A stretch of DNA of 64,000 nucleotides from JALNZU01 sp964463695 (GTDB lineage Bacteria; Bacteroidota; Bacteroidia; Bacteroidales; F082), in the NCBI GenBank assembly GCA_964463695.1, contig CAYXCZ010000015.1, forward strand, positions 1-64,000, read 5' to 3'. Shown in pieces: positions 25,846 to 34,895 of the stretch. Numbering within the stretch: position 1 is the first letter of the stretch; each line of letters opens with the position of its first letter. Made by a program: the position numbers and the translations under genes. Below the pieces are notes generated by a model. The model ran no database searches, was not told where the DNA came from, and saw only the letters and a program-made list of their open reading frames with translations.

Positions 25846-27381
25846 ATGGGTTTTAAAACAATTACCATAAAGGCTCCAACTGATTATACAGATGAGACAA
25901 TTAGAAAAAGCATTTCCAAGGAATTGCATATCAAACAGTTTACTTTTCAAATAGAAAACAAAAGCCTTGATGCCCGCAATAAATCAGCCATACATTGGCT
26001 ACTGAGTGTGGGTGTTTTTTCTGAAGAAATTAAAGGTGCTATTCATTCGGAAAAGGAGTTGTTGTCAATTCCAAATACAGGAAAGGAAAAAGAAGTTGTT
26101 GTTGTTGGAAATGGACCTTCAGGATTTTTTTGCGCTTATGTTTTGCAGAAAGCTGGATTTAAAGTGATTATGATTGACAGAGGTGCCGAAGTTGAAAAAC
26201 GTAGCAGAGGAATTGAGCAATTTGAGCAAGATGGAGTTTTTAACCCTTTGGGGAATTATGCTTTTGGTGAAGGTGGTGCCGGAACTTTTAGCGATGGAAA
26301 ACTCACTTCACGATCAAAACATATTTCGCTGGAAAAACAGTTCATTCTTTCATCCTATGTAGAAGCCGGTGCTCCACGGGAAATTGAATATATGGCTCAT
26401 CCTCACCTTGGCACTGATAATCTGAAGAAGATTGTCAAAAATTTACGCAATGCTTTTCTAAAACTTGGTGGAACGATGGTTTTTGAAACGACACTTACAG
26501 ATATCATTGTCAAAAATGGAAGGGTAGAAGAGGTAGTTACCGACAAAGGAAGTTACAATCCTGTGGCGGTATTCATCGCTCCAGGCCACTCATCTTATGA
26601 GACTTATCGCATGCTTATTAATAGGGGTGTTGCTTTCAGAACGAAAAATTTTGCTTTGGGAAGCAGGATGGAACATCAGCAGGATGTGATAAATATAGCG
26701 CAGTGGGGAAAACCACGCTTGCCCGGTGTGAAAGCAGCGGAATATAGACTCACTTCTGCTGGCGATGGGAAACATCAGGTGTATTCGTTTTGCATGTGTC
26801 CCGGAGGAATGGTTGTCCCAGCAACAGCATATGAAAATACAAATATTGTAAATGGCATGAGCTACTTCAAACGCGACGGACATTTTGCCAATGCCGCCTG
26901 TGTGGCTGGTATTCATCCCGACGATCTGGCTTTAAAATCTGTTAGTCCTTTAGAGGCTCTTGATTTGGTGGAACGCTTAGAAGGTAAATTTTTCGATCTG
27001 ACACAAAAATATGCTGCTCCGGCTTGTAATATCCGTGACTTTATCGATCAAAAACTTCGGACAAAAAAAATGGAATCGAGCTATCCACTTGGTGTTGAGC
27101 CACTTCCGCTTTGGGAGTTTTTACCTGTTGCAATAACTCAGGCTATGAAAGTAGGCTTACTTGATTTTGACCGAAAAATGCAAGCTTTTACTACCGGAAA
27201 TTTATTGGGTTTGGAAAGTAAAACTTCTTCACCAATTCAAGTTATGCGTGAAGAAGGTGGACGTTGTGTTGGTTTTACGAACCTCTTTATGATGGGTGAG
27301 GGAAGCGGTTATGCCGGTGGAATCATTTCAAGCGCTGCTGATGGGGTGCGGACAGCTTTGCATTTTGCCAGTCAGGCATAA
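25846..27381 (+). CDS. FAD-dependent oxidoreductase (COG2509-like, function unknown)
   Basis: 511 residues. An N-terminal ~80-residue segment precedes a Rossmann fold with VVVGNGPSGFFCAYVLQKAG, an FAD-binding GxGxxG site. The following motif GEGGAGTFSDGKLTSRSK and the C-terminal FMMGEGSGYAGGIISSAADG are features of a widespread family of uncharacterised FAD-dependent dehydrogenases. It should be cytosolic. Nothing in the flanks (RNase Z, rpsA) suggests a pathway. Its own promoter and the hairpin beyond its stop codon suggest a single-gene unit. Confidence 0.88.
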   Translation: MGFKTITIKAPTDYTDETIRKSISKELHIKQFTFQIENKSLDARNKSAIHWLLSVGVFSEEIKGAIHSEKELLSIPNTGKEKEVVVVGNGPSGFFCAYVLQKAGFKVIMIDRGAEVEKRSRGIEQFEQDGVFNPLGNYAFGEGGAGTFSDGKLTSRSKHISLEKQFILSSYVEAGAPREIEYMAHPHLGTDNLKKIVKNLRNAFLKLGGTMVFETTLTDIIVKNGRVEEVVTDKGSYNPVAVFIAPGHSSYETYRMLINRGVAFRTKNFALGSRMEHQQDVINIAQWGKPRLPGVKAAEYRLTSAGDGKHQVYSFCMCPGGMVVPATAYENTNIVNGMSYFKRDGHFANAACVAGIHPDDLALKSVSPLEALDLVERLEGKFFDLTQKYAAPACNIRDFIDQKLRTKKMESSYPLGVEPLPLWEFLPVAITQAMKVGLLDFDRKMQAFTTGNLLGLESKTSSPIQVMREEGGRCVGFTNLFMMGEGSGYAGGIISSAADGVRTALHFASQA

Positions 27382-27400
27382 ATGCTCATTTGAAAAGCAA

Positions 27401-27432
27401 AAAAAAACCACGTCGTTTGAAGGACGTGGTTT
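27401..27432 (-). terminator. Intrinsic terminator after rpsA
   Basis: A perfect 10-base stem (AAACCACGTC / GACGTGGTTT) with an 8-base loop. On the minus strand it is followed by a long T tract (A-run on the plus strand at 27399-27407), so it ends rpsA transcripts. It may also stop the convergent FAD oxidoreductase transcript, though the T tract is short on that side. Confidence 0.88.
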
Positions 27433-27453
27433 GTTGTATCTAATCAAAAGTGA

Positions 27454-29382
27454 TTATTTCTTTTTTGATTTTTCTTCTTTTTCGAGGTCTTCTTTCAAAC
27501 CGGCCAAAACATCTAAATCACCTAAGGTTGTACGCTCAAGGTTTTCATTGATGATTTTAACAGCACGTTTGGTATTCTTCTGATCGGTATTTTTGCCTTC
27601 AGCTTCTGCATTACGAGCAACAAACGCCTGATCTTCATGGATACGTGAGTGTGAAAGGATGATCTTTTTGTTTTCTTTCGAGAACTCAATCACCTTGAAA
27701 TCCATTGTTTCATCATTCTTGGCCTGACTGCCGTCTTCTTTCTTAAGATGACGGTTTGGAGCAAATCCTTCAACACCGTAAGGCAATGAAACGATCATTC
27801 CTTTATCAGAAGTTCCAATGATAGTTCCCTGATGAATGCTTCCAACAGTGAAGATGCTTTCAAAAACATCCCATGGGTTTTCTTCCAATTGTTTGTGACC
27901 GAGGCTCAAACGACGGTTTTCTTCATCCACATCCAATACAATTACTTCAATTGTTTCGCCAACTTTGGTAAATTCTGCTGGATGTTTGATTTTCTTCGAC
28001 CATGAAAGGTCAGAGATGTGAATTAAGCCATCAACACCTTCTTCCATTTCAACAAAGATACCGAAGTTGGTAAAGTTGCGTACAGTGGCAGTGTGTTTTG
28101 AGTTAACAGGATAACGGCCTTTGATATTTTCCCATGGATCGGGGATGAGCTGTTTCATGCCAAGTGACATTTTGCGCTCATCGCGGTCGAGAGTAAGAAC
28201 AACTGCTTCTACCTCGTCAGAAACTTTCAGGAAGTCCTGAGCTGTGCGCAGATGCTGTGACCATGACATTTCACTCACATGGATCAAACCTTCAACGCCG
28301 GCAGCGATTTCGATGAAAGCACCGTAGTCAGCAATAACTACTACTTTACCTTTAACGGTGTCGCCAACTTTAAGGTTTTCATCCAATGCATCCCATGGAT
28401 GTGGAGTTAACTGTTTCAAGCCGAGAGCAATACGTTTTTTGCTGTCATCGAAGTCAAGGATAACAACCTTAATCTTCTGATCCAGTTCAACGATTTCTTC
28501 CGGATGATTGATGCGACCCCATGAGAGGTCGGTGATATGAACAAGACCGTCAACGCCACCAAGGTCGATAAATACACCATAAGAGGTAATATTTTTAACA
28601 GTTCCTTCAAGAACCTGACCTTTTTCGAGTTTGCCGATGATTTCAGTTTTTTGCTGTTCGAGTTCATCTTCAATCAATGCCTTGTGAGAAACAACCACGT
28701 TCTTATATTCCTGGTTGATTTTCACTACTTTGAATTCCATGGTCTTGTCAACATAAATGTCGTAATCACGGATTGGTTTCACATCGATTTGTGATCCGGG
28801 GAGGAAAGCCTCAATACCGAATACGTCAACGATCAAACCACCTTTGGTACGGCATTTCACGTAACCATTGATAACTTCTTGTTTTTCAAAAGCGTCATTC
28901 ACACGATCCCATGAACGCAGGATACGGGCTTTTTTATGTGACAATTCGAGCTGTCCACTTGCGCCTTCCTGATTTTCGACATAAACTTCCACTTTGTCAC
29001 CAATCTTAAGATTAGGATTGTAGCGAAATTCCGAAACAGGAATAACACCATCAGATTTAAATCCGATGTTTACAATTACTTCGCGTGGGTTTTTACCAAC
29101 AACAGTACCATCGATTACTTCGTGATCGCCAATAGAGTTGAGGGTTTTGTCGTACATTTCTTCCAGCTTGGAGCGCTCGGAAACTGAATACTTTTCGCGT
29201 TTTTTGTCCACTGCATCCCAGTCAAATTCGCCTGGTACCTGTGGTTGCTGACGCACTTTTGCCGGTTTTTCGGCGGGAACTTCTACCGGCGCTACAACTA
29301 CCGGGGTTTCATCAACAGTAGTTTCTACTTCTGGAGCTTCCATCTGAGGCTCTTCGTTGATGATGTTTTCGTTTTCTGTCAT
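27454..29382 (-). CDS. rpsA: 30S ribosomal protein S1
   Basis: 642 residues. A Bacteroidota-type acidic N-terminal extension of about 60 residues (rich in E, P and V) is followed by six S1 RNA-binding repeats. The later repeats show the usual pattern GVFIDLGGVDGLVHITDLSW, GAFIEIAAGVEGLIHVSEMSW and GIFVEMEEGVDGLIHISDLSW. S1 binds mRNA on the 30S subunit. It matters here because genes in this window lack Shine-Dalgarno sequences. It is monocistronic, with a strong promoter and terminator of its own. The ~125-base leader contains a palindrome that may serve autoregulation. Confidence 0.97.
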   Translation of the reverse strand: MTENENIINEEPQMEAPEVETTVDETPVVVAPVEVPAEKPAKVRQQPQVPGEFDWDAVDKKREKYSVSERSKLEEMYDKTLNSIGDHEVIDGTVVGKNPREVIVNIGFKSDGVIPVSEFRYNPNLKIGDKVEVYVENQEGASGQLELSHKKARILRSWDRVNDAFEKQEVINGYVKCRTKGGLIVDVFGIEAFLPGSQIDVKPIRDYDIYVDKTMEFKVVKINQEYKNVVVSHKALIEDELEQQKTEIIGKLEKGQVLEGTVKNITSYGVFIDLGGVDGLVHITDLSWGRINHPEEIVELDQKIKVVILDFDDSKKRIALGLKQLTPHPWDALDENLKVGDTVKGKVVVIADYGAFIEIAAGVEGLIHVSEMSWSQHLRTAQDFLKVSDEVEAVVLTLDRDERKMSLGMKQLIPDPWENIKGRYPVNSKHTATVRNFTNFGIFVEMEEGVDGLIHISDLSWSKKIKHPAEFTKVGETIEVIVLDVDEENRRLSLGHKQLEENPWDVFESIFTVGSIHQGTIIGTSDKGMIVSLPYGVEGFAPNRHLKKEDGSQAKNDETMDFKVIEFSKENKKIILSHSRIHEDQAFVARNAEAEGKNTDQKNTKRAVKIINENLERTTLGDLDVLAGLKEDLEKEEKSKKK

Positions 29383-29435
29383 TGAAAAAATGTTTGTACC
29401 TGATCTAATGTTCCGTACTGCTTCGAACAGGGATT

Positions 29436-29451
29436 GTTTAACATGTTAAAC
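29436..29451 (-). promoter_or_regulatory. Palindrome in the rpsA leader
   Basis: GTTTAACATGTTAAAC is a perfect 16-base palindrome. It lies inside the predicted untranslated leader of rpsA, about 55 bases before the start codon. It could form an RNA hairpin or a DNA-binding site. Confidence 0.4.
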
Positions 29452-29511
29452 TCTTAAGACATTGATTACTCTTTCAGTAGCCAATTCCGGAAGGACTTAA
29501 AAATGAGGCGG

Positions 29512-29542
29512 CAAAAGTATAAAAAATCTCCCTGATATCAAA
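29512..29542 (-). promoter_or_regulatory. rpsA promoter (full -33/-7)
   Basis: On the minus strand, TTTG (29542-29539) is separated by exactly 19 bases from TACTTTTG (29519-29512). This is the full Bacteroidota consensus TTTG-N19-TAnnTTTG. Transcription should begin near 29505. Confidence 0.8.
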
Positions 29543-29648
29543 ATTTCTGTATAATATTTTTCTGGAAATCAATTTTAAGCTATTGGTTTGTAAAGAAATA
29601 TCGTGTCTTGCTCCATAATTATTAATACGTACTTTTTTAAGGTTTTAT

Positions 29649-29679
29649 TTTGAATTTCAGCTCCTATAATTTACCTTTG
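29649..29679 (+). promoter_or_regulatory. Promoter of the sensor-kinase cluster (full -33/-7)
   Basis: TTTG (29649-29652), 19 bases, then TACCTTTG (29672-29679). It has the same consensus and spacing as the rpsA promoter, which points the other way. Transcription should begin near 29686, about 68 bases before the first kinase gene. The 371-base region between rpsA and this gene is thus two divergent promoters and their leaders. Confidence 0.78.
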
Positions 29680-29753
29680 AACGGTTTTAAGATGGATTTA
29701 ATGGCCATCAAAAAACGGACGATTGTTCTTGACATTACACACACATTTGGAAG

Positions 29754-32700
29754 ATGAAAAATCGGGGTCTTGTTTTTTTTATTGTTGGGGTCATCATCAC
29801 CTTTGTTCTTTCGCTGAATTTAGCTGATCTAAGAGTTAAAAATGCTGAAAAACAGGCAGATGAAAAAATGATCAACCAGCTTAACAGCTTTTTAAATGCA
29901 GTAGACCAACAGCTTTTTGTCTCTTCTATGCTCCCAAAACGACAAAACAGAATTTTTGAAAGGTTTCAGCACCAATTAAGCGAATATGAATCCTATTTCG
30001 CTGAAGCATTGCTATTTAGCATTGAGTTGAAAAATAATAAGCCTGTCGTTGCTATTTCCACCAACAGCAATCAAGAATATATGATTGGAGCCGATTATCC
30101 ATTATCAAACGATGTTATTACCAGCATTTTCTATAATTTAAGTCCGCTTGTTGTTAAAGAACCCTCCAAAAGATTTCCGCATGCTTGTAAGGTCTTTGTA
30201 CCAATGCTCATCGATGAACAACACCAGATAAAAATGGTGGCTGTTTTGGAATTAAATGGAGGTCCTTTGGCAGAGGATCTTAAATCGGTTAAAAATCAGA
30301 CTATTAGATTTCTGACTTTGTTTTTTTTGATGATTACTATTGTTGGAGGTCTGCTAATTTGGAGAGATGGTCAGAGTTTGGAAATAAAGAAACGGTTGAA
30401 GCACATTGAAACTGTTTCAATATTGATAATTTCTTTATGGATTTTATCAGTGGTTACTTTCATTTATGAGAGGCAGATGCGAAAAGGGCAGGAGATTGCC
30501 TTTATGAATTATGCTGATAATTATGCTACGAATATGCGTAATGCTTTCAGAAACATGAGAGTAAATCTTGAAAATTTTGCTGTTTTTGTCGGAAGTATCG
30601 AACAACTCGATAGTTCGGAATTTGTTTCATATTCAAATCAGGTTTTAAAATCGAGTGCTTTTGAGTCGCTTTATTTTTTTGAAACATCCGATGATTTAGA
30701 TACTTCTGGTCGAATCATCATCTCAACACCCGGAGGTAATAATTATTTTGAAAGATTTTTCTCAAATCGAAAAGGTGGTGAGAGTTTGCCAAAACAACTT
30801 TCAAAACGTGAATTGAATGCTATTGAAGAGGTGGTTTATGAATCAGAAAAAGATAATCTGGTGTATGGAACTGATTTGATGCATTTTATTAATAATAACG
30901 ACACCTCTCACTTGTTTGTGCTTTGCATCTCGATTCCATTCAAGGAAAATGTAAACCGTACCACAACTTCAAAAAAGGCATTTATTGGTGCATTGATAAA
31001 TCCTGATTATTTGCTGAGTCATACTTTTAAACGAAACGAATGGCTAAAACGAACAATAGCCATCGGGTTGACTCAATCCTTAAAATCATCTTCTTATTGG
31101 GTCGCAACATATCCTCCTGAACACCGGCAGCATCACTCTCTTTCCAATTATGAAAATCATTTAAAGGAGTATAGATACCTTCAGACGTATCCAATTTTTA
31201 TCTGGGGTAAATTATTGGGATTAACAACCCATTCTATGCCTGATTTTGATAATCAAGTGACTGGATTTAGTACCACGATCATAATTACCATAGGAGTAAT
31301 TATCAGTCTGGTAATGACTATTCTTGTCTTTCTTTTAAAAGAGCGCTGGACCATTATGGAAGCTAAGGTAAGTCATCGGACAAAAAATCTTGATCGACGC
31401 ATAAGAGATTTAACATGTATTAGAAGTGTAAGTACGGTGTTGCAGTCTGAGAAATCAGATGAATTGAAATACAGCGCAATTTTGAGTGAACTCGAAGAAA
31501 CATTGGCAACTCAGAACAATGCATCAATCAGCATTGAAATTGGTGAAAAGCGTTACCAAACCATCACCACAAACGAAAATTGTGTATTAAAGCTTAGTTC
31601 AAATATACTATCTTACGATAAAATAGCGGGTCAGGTTTATATCAAAAGTTGTAAAGAAGTTGCTTTTCAAAAAGAAGATGCTGCTTTAATTCAACAAATC
31701 TCTGCCTTGATTAGTGATTATTTGACCCATCAATTGATCTCAAATGCTTTACAAGAGAATGAATTAAAATTCAGGTCGCTTGTTGAGAATGCCTTCGATG
31801 CCATCTACACACTTGAAGGTAAACACTTTACATATGTAAATAAAGCCTTCACTGATATGGTAGAGTACACATATGAGGAGCTAACTTCGGATCAATTTGA
31901 CTTAGACCAACTTCTTACAGACAAAAGCAGGGAAATTGTACAGCAGCGTTTCGATGATCGTAAGAATGGAGTTACCGTTTCTCACAGGTACGAATTTCAG
32001 CAAAGGTCGAAAACCAATCGGATAATCGAAGTTGAAGCTTCAACAGTTGCTGTTCGAATGGGAGGTAAAACGGTCATTATAGGCATGTTACACGACATCA
32101 CTGATCGCAAAAAATCAGAAATGGCCATGAGGTATAGTGAAGAACGGTTGCAGCAACAAAATGAAGAGCTTCAGGTTCTTAACGAAGAACTTTCGGAATC
32201 GAATGCTCAAATAAAGACGATTAATACGGAACTCGTTTTGGCCAAAGAAAAAGCCGAAGCCAGCGATAACCTCAAAACAGCTTTTTTAAATAACATCTCA
32301 CATGAACTACGTACCCCTCTCAATGGAATCCTGGGAGCAACTATAGTGCTGACAGATGATTCAAATACTGCAGAAGAACGTAAGGAGATGGCATCAATTG
32401 TTCAGCAAAGTTCCTTAAGATTGATCCGAACTATTACACAATATGTTGATATATCGCTGCTTAACTCAGGATCAATGCCTCTTTATTTGGAAGAGATCAA
32501 TATCAGGGAGTTGTTAAGGCCTTTTATTGAAAGTTATACCAACGAATGTATTAAGAAACAGATAAAATTCGATTTTGACATCAAAGCTGGTAGTAATGAA
32601 GTACTTATTTCTGATAAAGACCTGCTTCAGAAAATTGTACATCATCTCCTTGATAATGCGGTTAAGTTTACAAATAAGGGGAGTATTCAATGTCACTTTT

Positions 32701-33362
32701 CATTTGTGGACGGCGGATGGGAATTTATGGTAAAGGATACCGGAATTGGTATCGATCCCGATTTCCATTCAAAGATTTATAACCTTTTTATGCAGGAGGA
32801 TAATTCCAATGTAAGAGCATACGACGGAAATGGATTAGGTATGCCTATAGCAAAGAAAGCCTGTGATTTATTAGGTGCAGATATAAAATTTGAGTCTGCC
32901 AAAGGCCAGGGAACAACATTTATTGTCAGGCTTAAGGGAACTCAAGAAGAAAAAAATATACAAACCATACAAAATAATCTATCTATGACTGAAAATTCAA
33001 CCTCCCCACTAGTGCTCATAGCTGAAGACGAAGATTCTAACTACATCGTCTTAAGTATGTTGCTTACAAAACGAATCAACGCACGTGTGATTCGGGCAAA
33101 AAATGGCGAAGAGGCAGTTAACTTATGCAGCACCCATGCTGATATTAAACTGGTTCTGATGGATATTAAGATGCCCGTCATGGATGGCTATGAAGCCACG
33201 GCTCTTATAAAAAAGAACCGATCCTCTATTCCCATTATTGCCATTACTGCCTTCGGACTTGCTGGTGATGAGCACAAAGCGCTTTCAGCTGGTTGCGATG
33301 ATTATCTGGCCAAACCAATTCAGGCACAACAACTAATGGATAAGGTTGTAAAATGGTTATAG
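29754..33362 (+). CDS. Hybrid sensor histidine kinase (double extracytoplasmic sensor, PAS, HK, receiver)
   Basis: 1202 residues in the inner membrane. TM ~6-24, a first periplasmic domain (~25-182), TM ~183-202 and ~218-238, a second periplasmic CHASE-like domain (~240-500), and TM ~505-527. In the cytosol follow a GAF-like stretch (~550-660), a PAS domain (~675-790, SLVENAFDAIYTLEG), a coiled coil, and the phosphoacceptor domain with His850 in NISHELRTPLNG. The ATPase domain has DNAVKF, DTGIGIDP and GNGLGMPI, and the C-terminal receiver carries phosphoacceptor Asp1137 in LVLMDIKMPVMDGYEA. The receiver ends the protein, so phosphate must pass to a separate partner. First gene of the signalling cluster; the next starts 33 bases on. 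Confidence 0.92.
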   Translation: MKNRGLVFFIVGVIITFVLSLNLADLRVKNAEKQADEKMINQLNSFLNAVDQQLFVSSMLPKRQNRIFERFQHQLSEYESYFAEALLFSIELKNNKPVVAISTNSNQEYMIGADYPLSNDVITSIFYNLSPLVVKEPSKRFPHACKVFVPMLIDEQHQIKMVAVLELNGGPLAEDLKSVKNQTIRFLTLFFLMITIVGGLLIWRDGQSLEIKKRLKHIETVSILIISLWILSVVTFIYERQMRKGQEIAFMNYADNYATNMRNAFRNMRVNLENFAVFVGSIEQLDSSEFVSYSNQVLKSSAFESLYFFETSDDLDTSGRIIISTPGGNNYFERFFSNRKGGESLPKQLSKRELNAIEEVVYESEKDNLVYGTDLMHFINNNDTSHLFVLCISIPFKENVNRTTTSKKAFIGALINPDYLLSHTFKRNEWLKRTIAIGLTQSLKSSSYWVATYPPEHRQHHSLSNYENHLKEYRYLQTYPIFIWGKLLGLTTHSMPDFDNQVTGFSTTIIITIGVIISLVMTILVFLLKERWTIMEAKVSHRTKNLDRRIRDLTCIRSVSTVLQSEKSDELKYSAILSELEETLATQNNASISIEIGEKRYQTITTNENCVLKLSSNILSYDKIAGQVYIKSCKEVAFQKEDAALIQQISALISDYLTHQLISNALQENELKFRSLVENAFDAIYTLEGKHFTYVNKAFTDMVEYTYEELTSDQFDLDQLLTDKSREIVQQRFDDRKNGVTVSHRYEFQQRSKTNRIIEVEASTVAVRMGGKTVIIGMLHDITDRKKSEMAMRYSEERLQQQNEELQVLNEELSESNAQIKTINTELVLAKEKAEASDNLKTAFLNNISHELRTPLNGILGATIVLTDDSNTAEERKEMASIVQQSSLRLIRTITQYVDISLLNSGSMPLYLEEINIRELLRPFIESYTNECIKKQIKFDFDIKAGSNEVLISDKDLLQKIVHHLLDNAVKFTNKGSIQCHFSFVDGGWEFMVKDTGIGIDPDFHSKIYNLFMQEDNSNVRAYDGNGLGMPIAKKACDLLGADIKFESAKGQGTTFIVRLKGTQEEKNIQTIQNNLSMTENSTSPLVLIAEDEDSNYIVLSMLLTKRINARVIRAKNGEEAVNLCSTHADIKLVLMDIKMPVMDGYEATALIKKNRSSIPIIAITAFGLAGDEHKALSAGCDDYLAKPIQAQQLMDKVVKWL

Positions 33363-33395
33363 ATTAGTTGACTCGTCACCAGCAGGTTAGAAGTT

Positions 33396-34844
33396 ATGAA
33401 ATTACTCCATTCTATTGAAAAATTAATAAGTAAGTATCAGCTTTTCATTGTTGAAGATGATTCTTTGAGGGATGTTTTGCTTTTGCGTAACATCATAAGA
33501 ATTAGAATCGCATCATATTTCATTATTGTTTTGACTTTTGTTCATATCGTTATTTTTCTTGCTTCAGGCAGGCAAAACACGAGTGATGTTGTTGGTTGGT
33601 GGACTATAGGAATCATAATCAATCACAGTTTTCTTTTACTTATTTATCTGTTTATTACGTTGTATTTGAGACGATTCAAAGAACTAACTCCTTCCAATCG
33701 AAGAAAATACAATTCTATCGTAACATTGGCTTTCCTATCTCTTTTGTTTGGTACTACCTCAATTGCACTTGTTGATCAATTGGTTACACCTGCAATCAAT
33801 CCTTTTATCATCGGATCTGTAGCTTTAGCATTAGTAATTTCAATACCACCACTTCAGGCACTGTTGGCACTTGCCATAAATCTTTTTATTTTCCTTGTTA
33901 TTAGTCCGTTGATACAAGAGAATGAGACAGTTGTGGTCTCCAACAACGTGAATGCAGTAACGGCTGTTTTTTTAGCTTTTTTTATTTTTTATACTTTATG
34001 GGTGGAGTTTATCAAACGTCGAAATCAGAACTTAGTAGTAGAAAAACAACAGCAGGAACTCAAAAAAGGAAATGAACTACTTCAATTACAGGCAGCTGAA
34101 CTGGGAGCCACTAATGCTCAGAAAAGCAAGCTTTTTTCTATTATTGCCCATGACCTGCGCGGACCTTTTAATGCCTTGATTGGATCTTCCGAACTGCTTT
34201 TAAACGAGGATCTTGCGCTTTCGGAAGAGGATATGCACCTGTTAAAAACCAATATGTTAAAAACTGCCCAGTCATCTTATTTTCTTCTTGAGAATCTCCT
34301 ATCATGGGCACAGTTACAGCAAAACAAAATGACTGTGAATTCGGGTGCAATTCAACTTGCACAATTGATAAAGAATACATTAACAGAAAGTAAGTCGGTC
34401 GCGAATTCAAAGAAAATACAATTTCACTTTGACTTCGAAGGCGAACTGAACATCACCGGCGATCTGTTTATGTTGCAAACTGTATTCAGAAACCTCTTAA
34501 TGAATGCAATCAAGTTTAGTCATCCTTCAGGAATCATAACAGTAGAATTGGATAAGCTGGGAAAAGATTTTATTTCTATTCGGTTCATTGATAATGGCTT
34601 AGGCATGGATGAGTCTACAGTTAACTCGTTATTTACTGATAACGTTCAACGAATCTCGGGTACTGGAGGCGAAACTGGCATAGGATTAGGTCTGTTGCTA
34701 GTCAATGAGTTTGTAGATCTTCACAAAGGAACAATTCATGTTTCGAGTAAAATTGGAAAAGGGACAACCTTTGAGATTTTATTGCCATCAGAATCCAATC
34801 CACTTGCTCAATCAATCGAAATGAACCCTAATAAACAGTATTAA
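33396..34844 (+). CDS. Membrane histidine kinase without PAS domain
   Basis: 482 residues. The N-terminal ~205 residues form about six transmembrane helices with short loops, so it probably senses something in or through the membrane. A short coiled coil leads to the phosphoacceptor domain with His252 in SIIAHDLRGPFNAL. The HATPase domain has NLLMNAIKF, DNGLGMDEST and GIGLGLLLVNEF. There is no receiver domain. The HDLRGPFNA type of His box recurs in three other kinases of the cluster, so they probably share partners or arose by duplication. Confidence 0.9.
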   Translation: MKLLHSIEKLISKYQLFIVEDDSLRDVLLLRNIIRIRIASYFIIVLTFVHIVIFLASGRQNTSDVVGWWTIGIIINHSFLLLIYLFITLYLRRFKELTPSNRRKYNSIVTLAFLSLLFGTTSIALVDQLVTPAINPFIIGSVALALVISIPPLQALLALAINLFIFLVISPLIQENETVVVSNNVNAVTAVFLAFFIFYTLWVEFIKRRNQNLVVEKQQQELKKGNELLQLQAAELGATNAQKSKLFSIIAHDLRGPFNALIGSSELLLNEDLALSEEDMHLLKTNMLKTAQSSYFLLENLLSWAQLQQNKMTVNSGAIQLAQLIKNTLTESKSVANSKKIQFHFDFEGELNITGDLFMLQTVFRNLLMNAIKFSHPSGIITVELDKLGKDFISIRFIDNGLGMDESTVNSLFTDNVQRISGTGGETGIGLGLLLVNEFVDLHKGTIHVSSKIGKGTTFEILLPSESNPLAQSIEMNPNKQY

Positions 34845-34895
34845 AATGTTATAAAGTTTTATTTGATTACTATTTCAACCTTAGTAAAAAACAAA

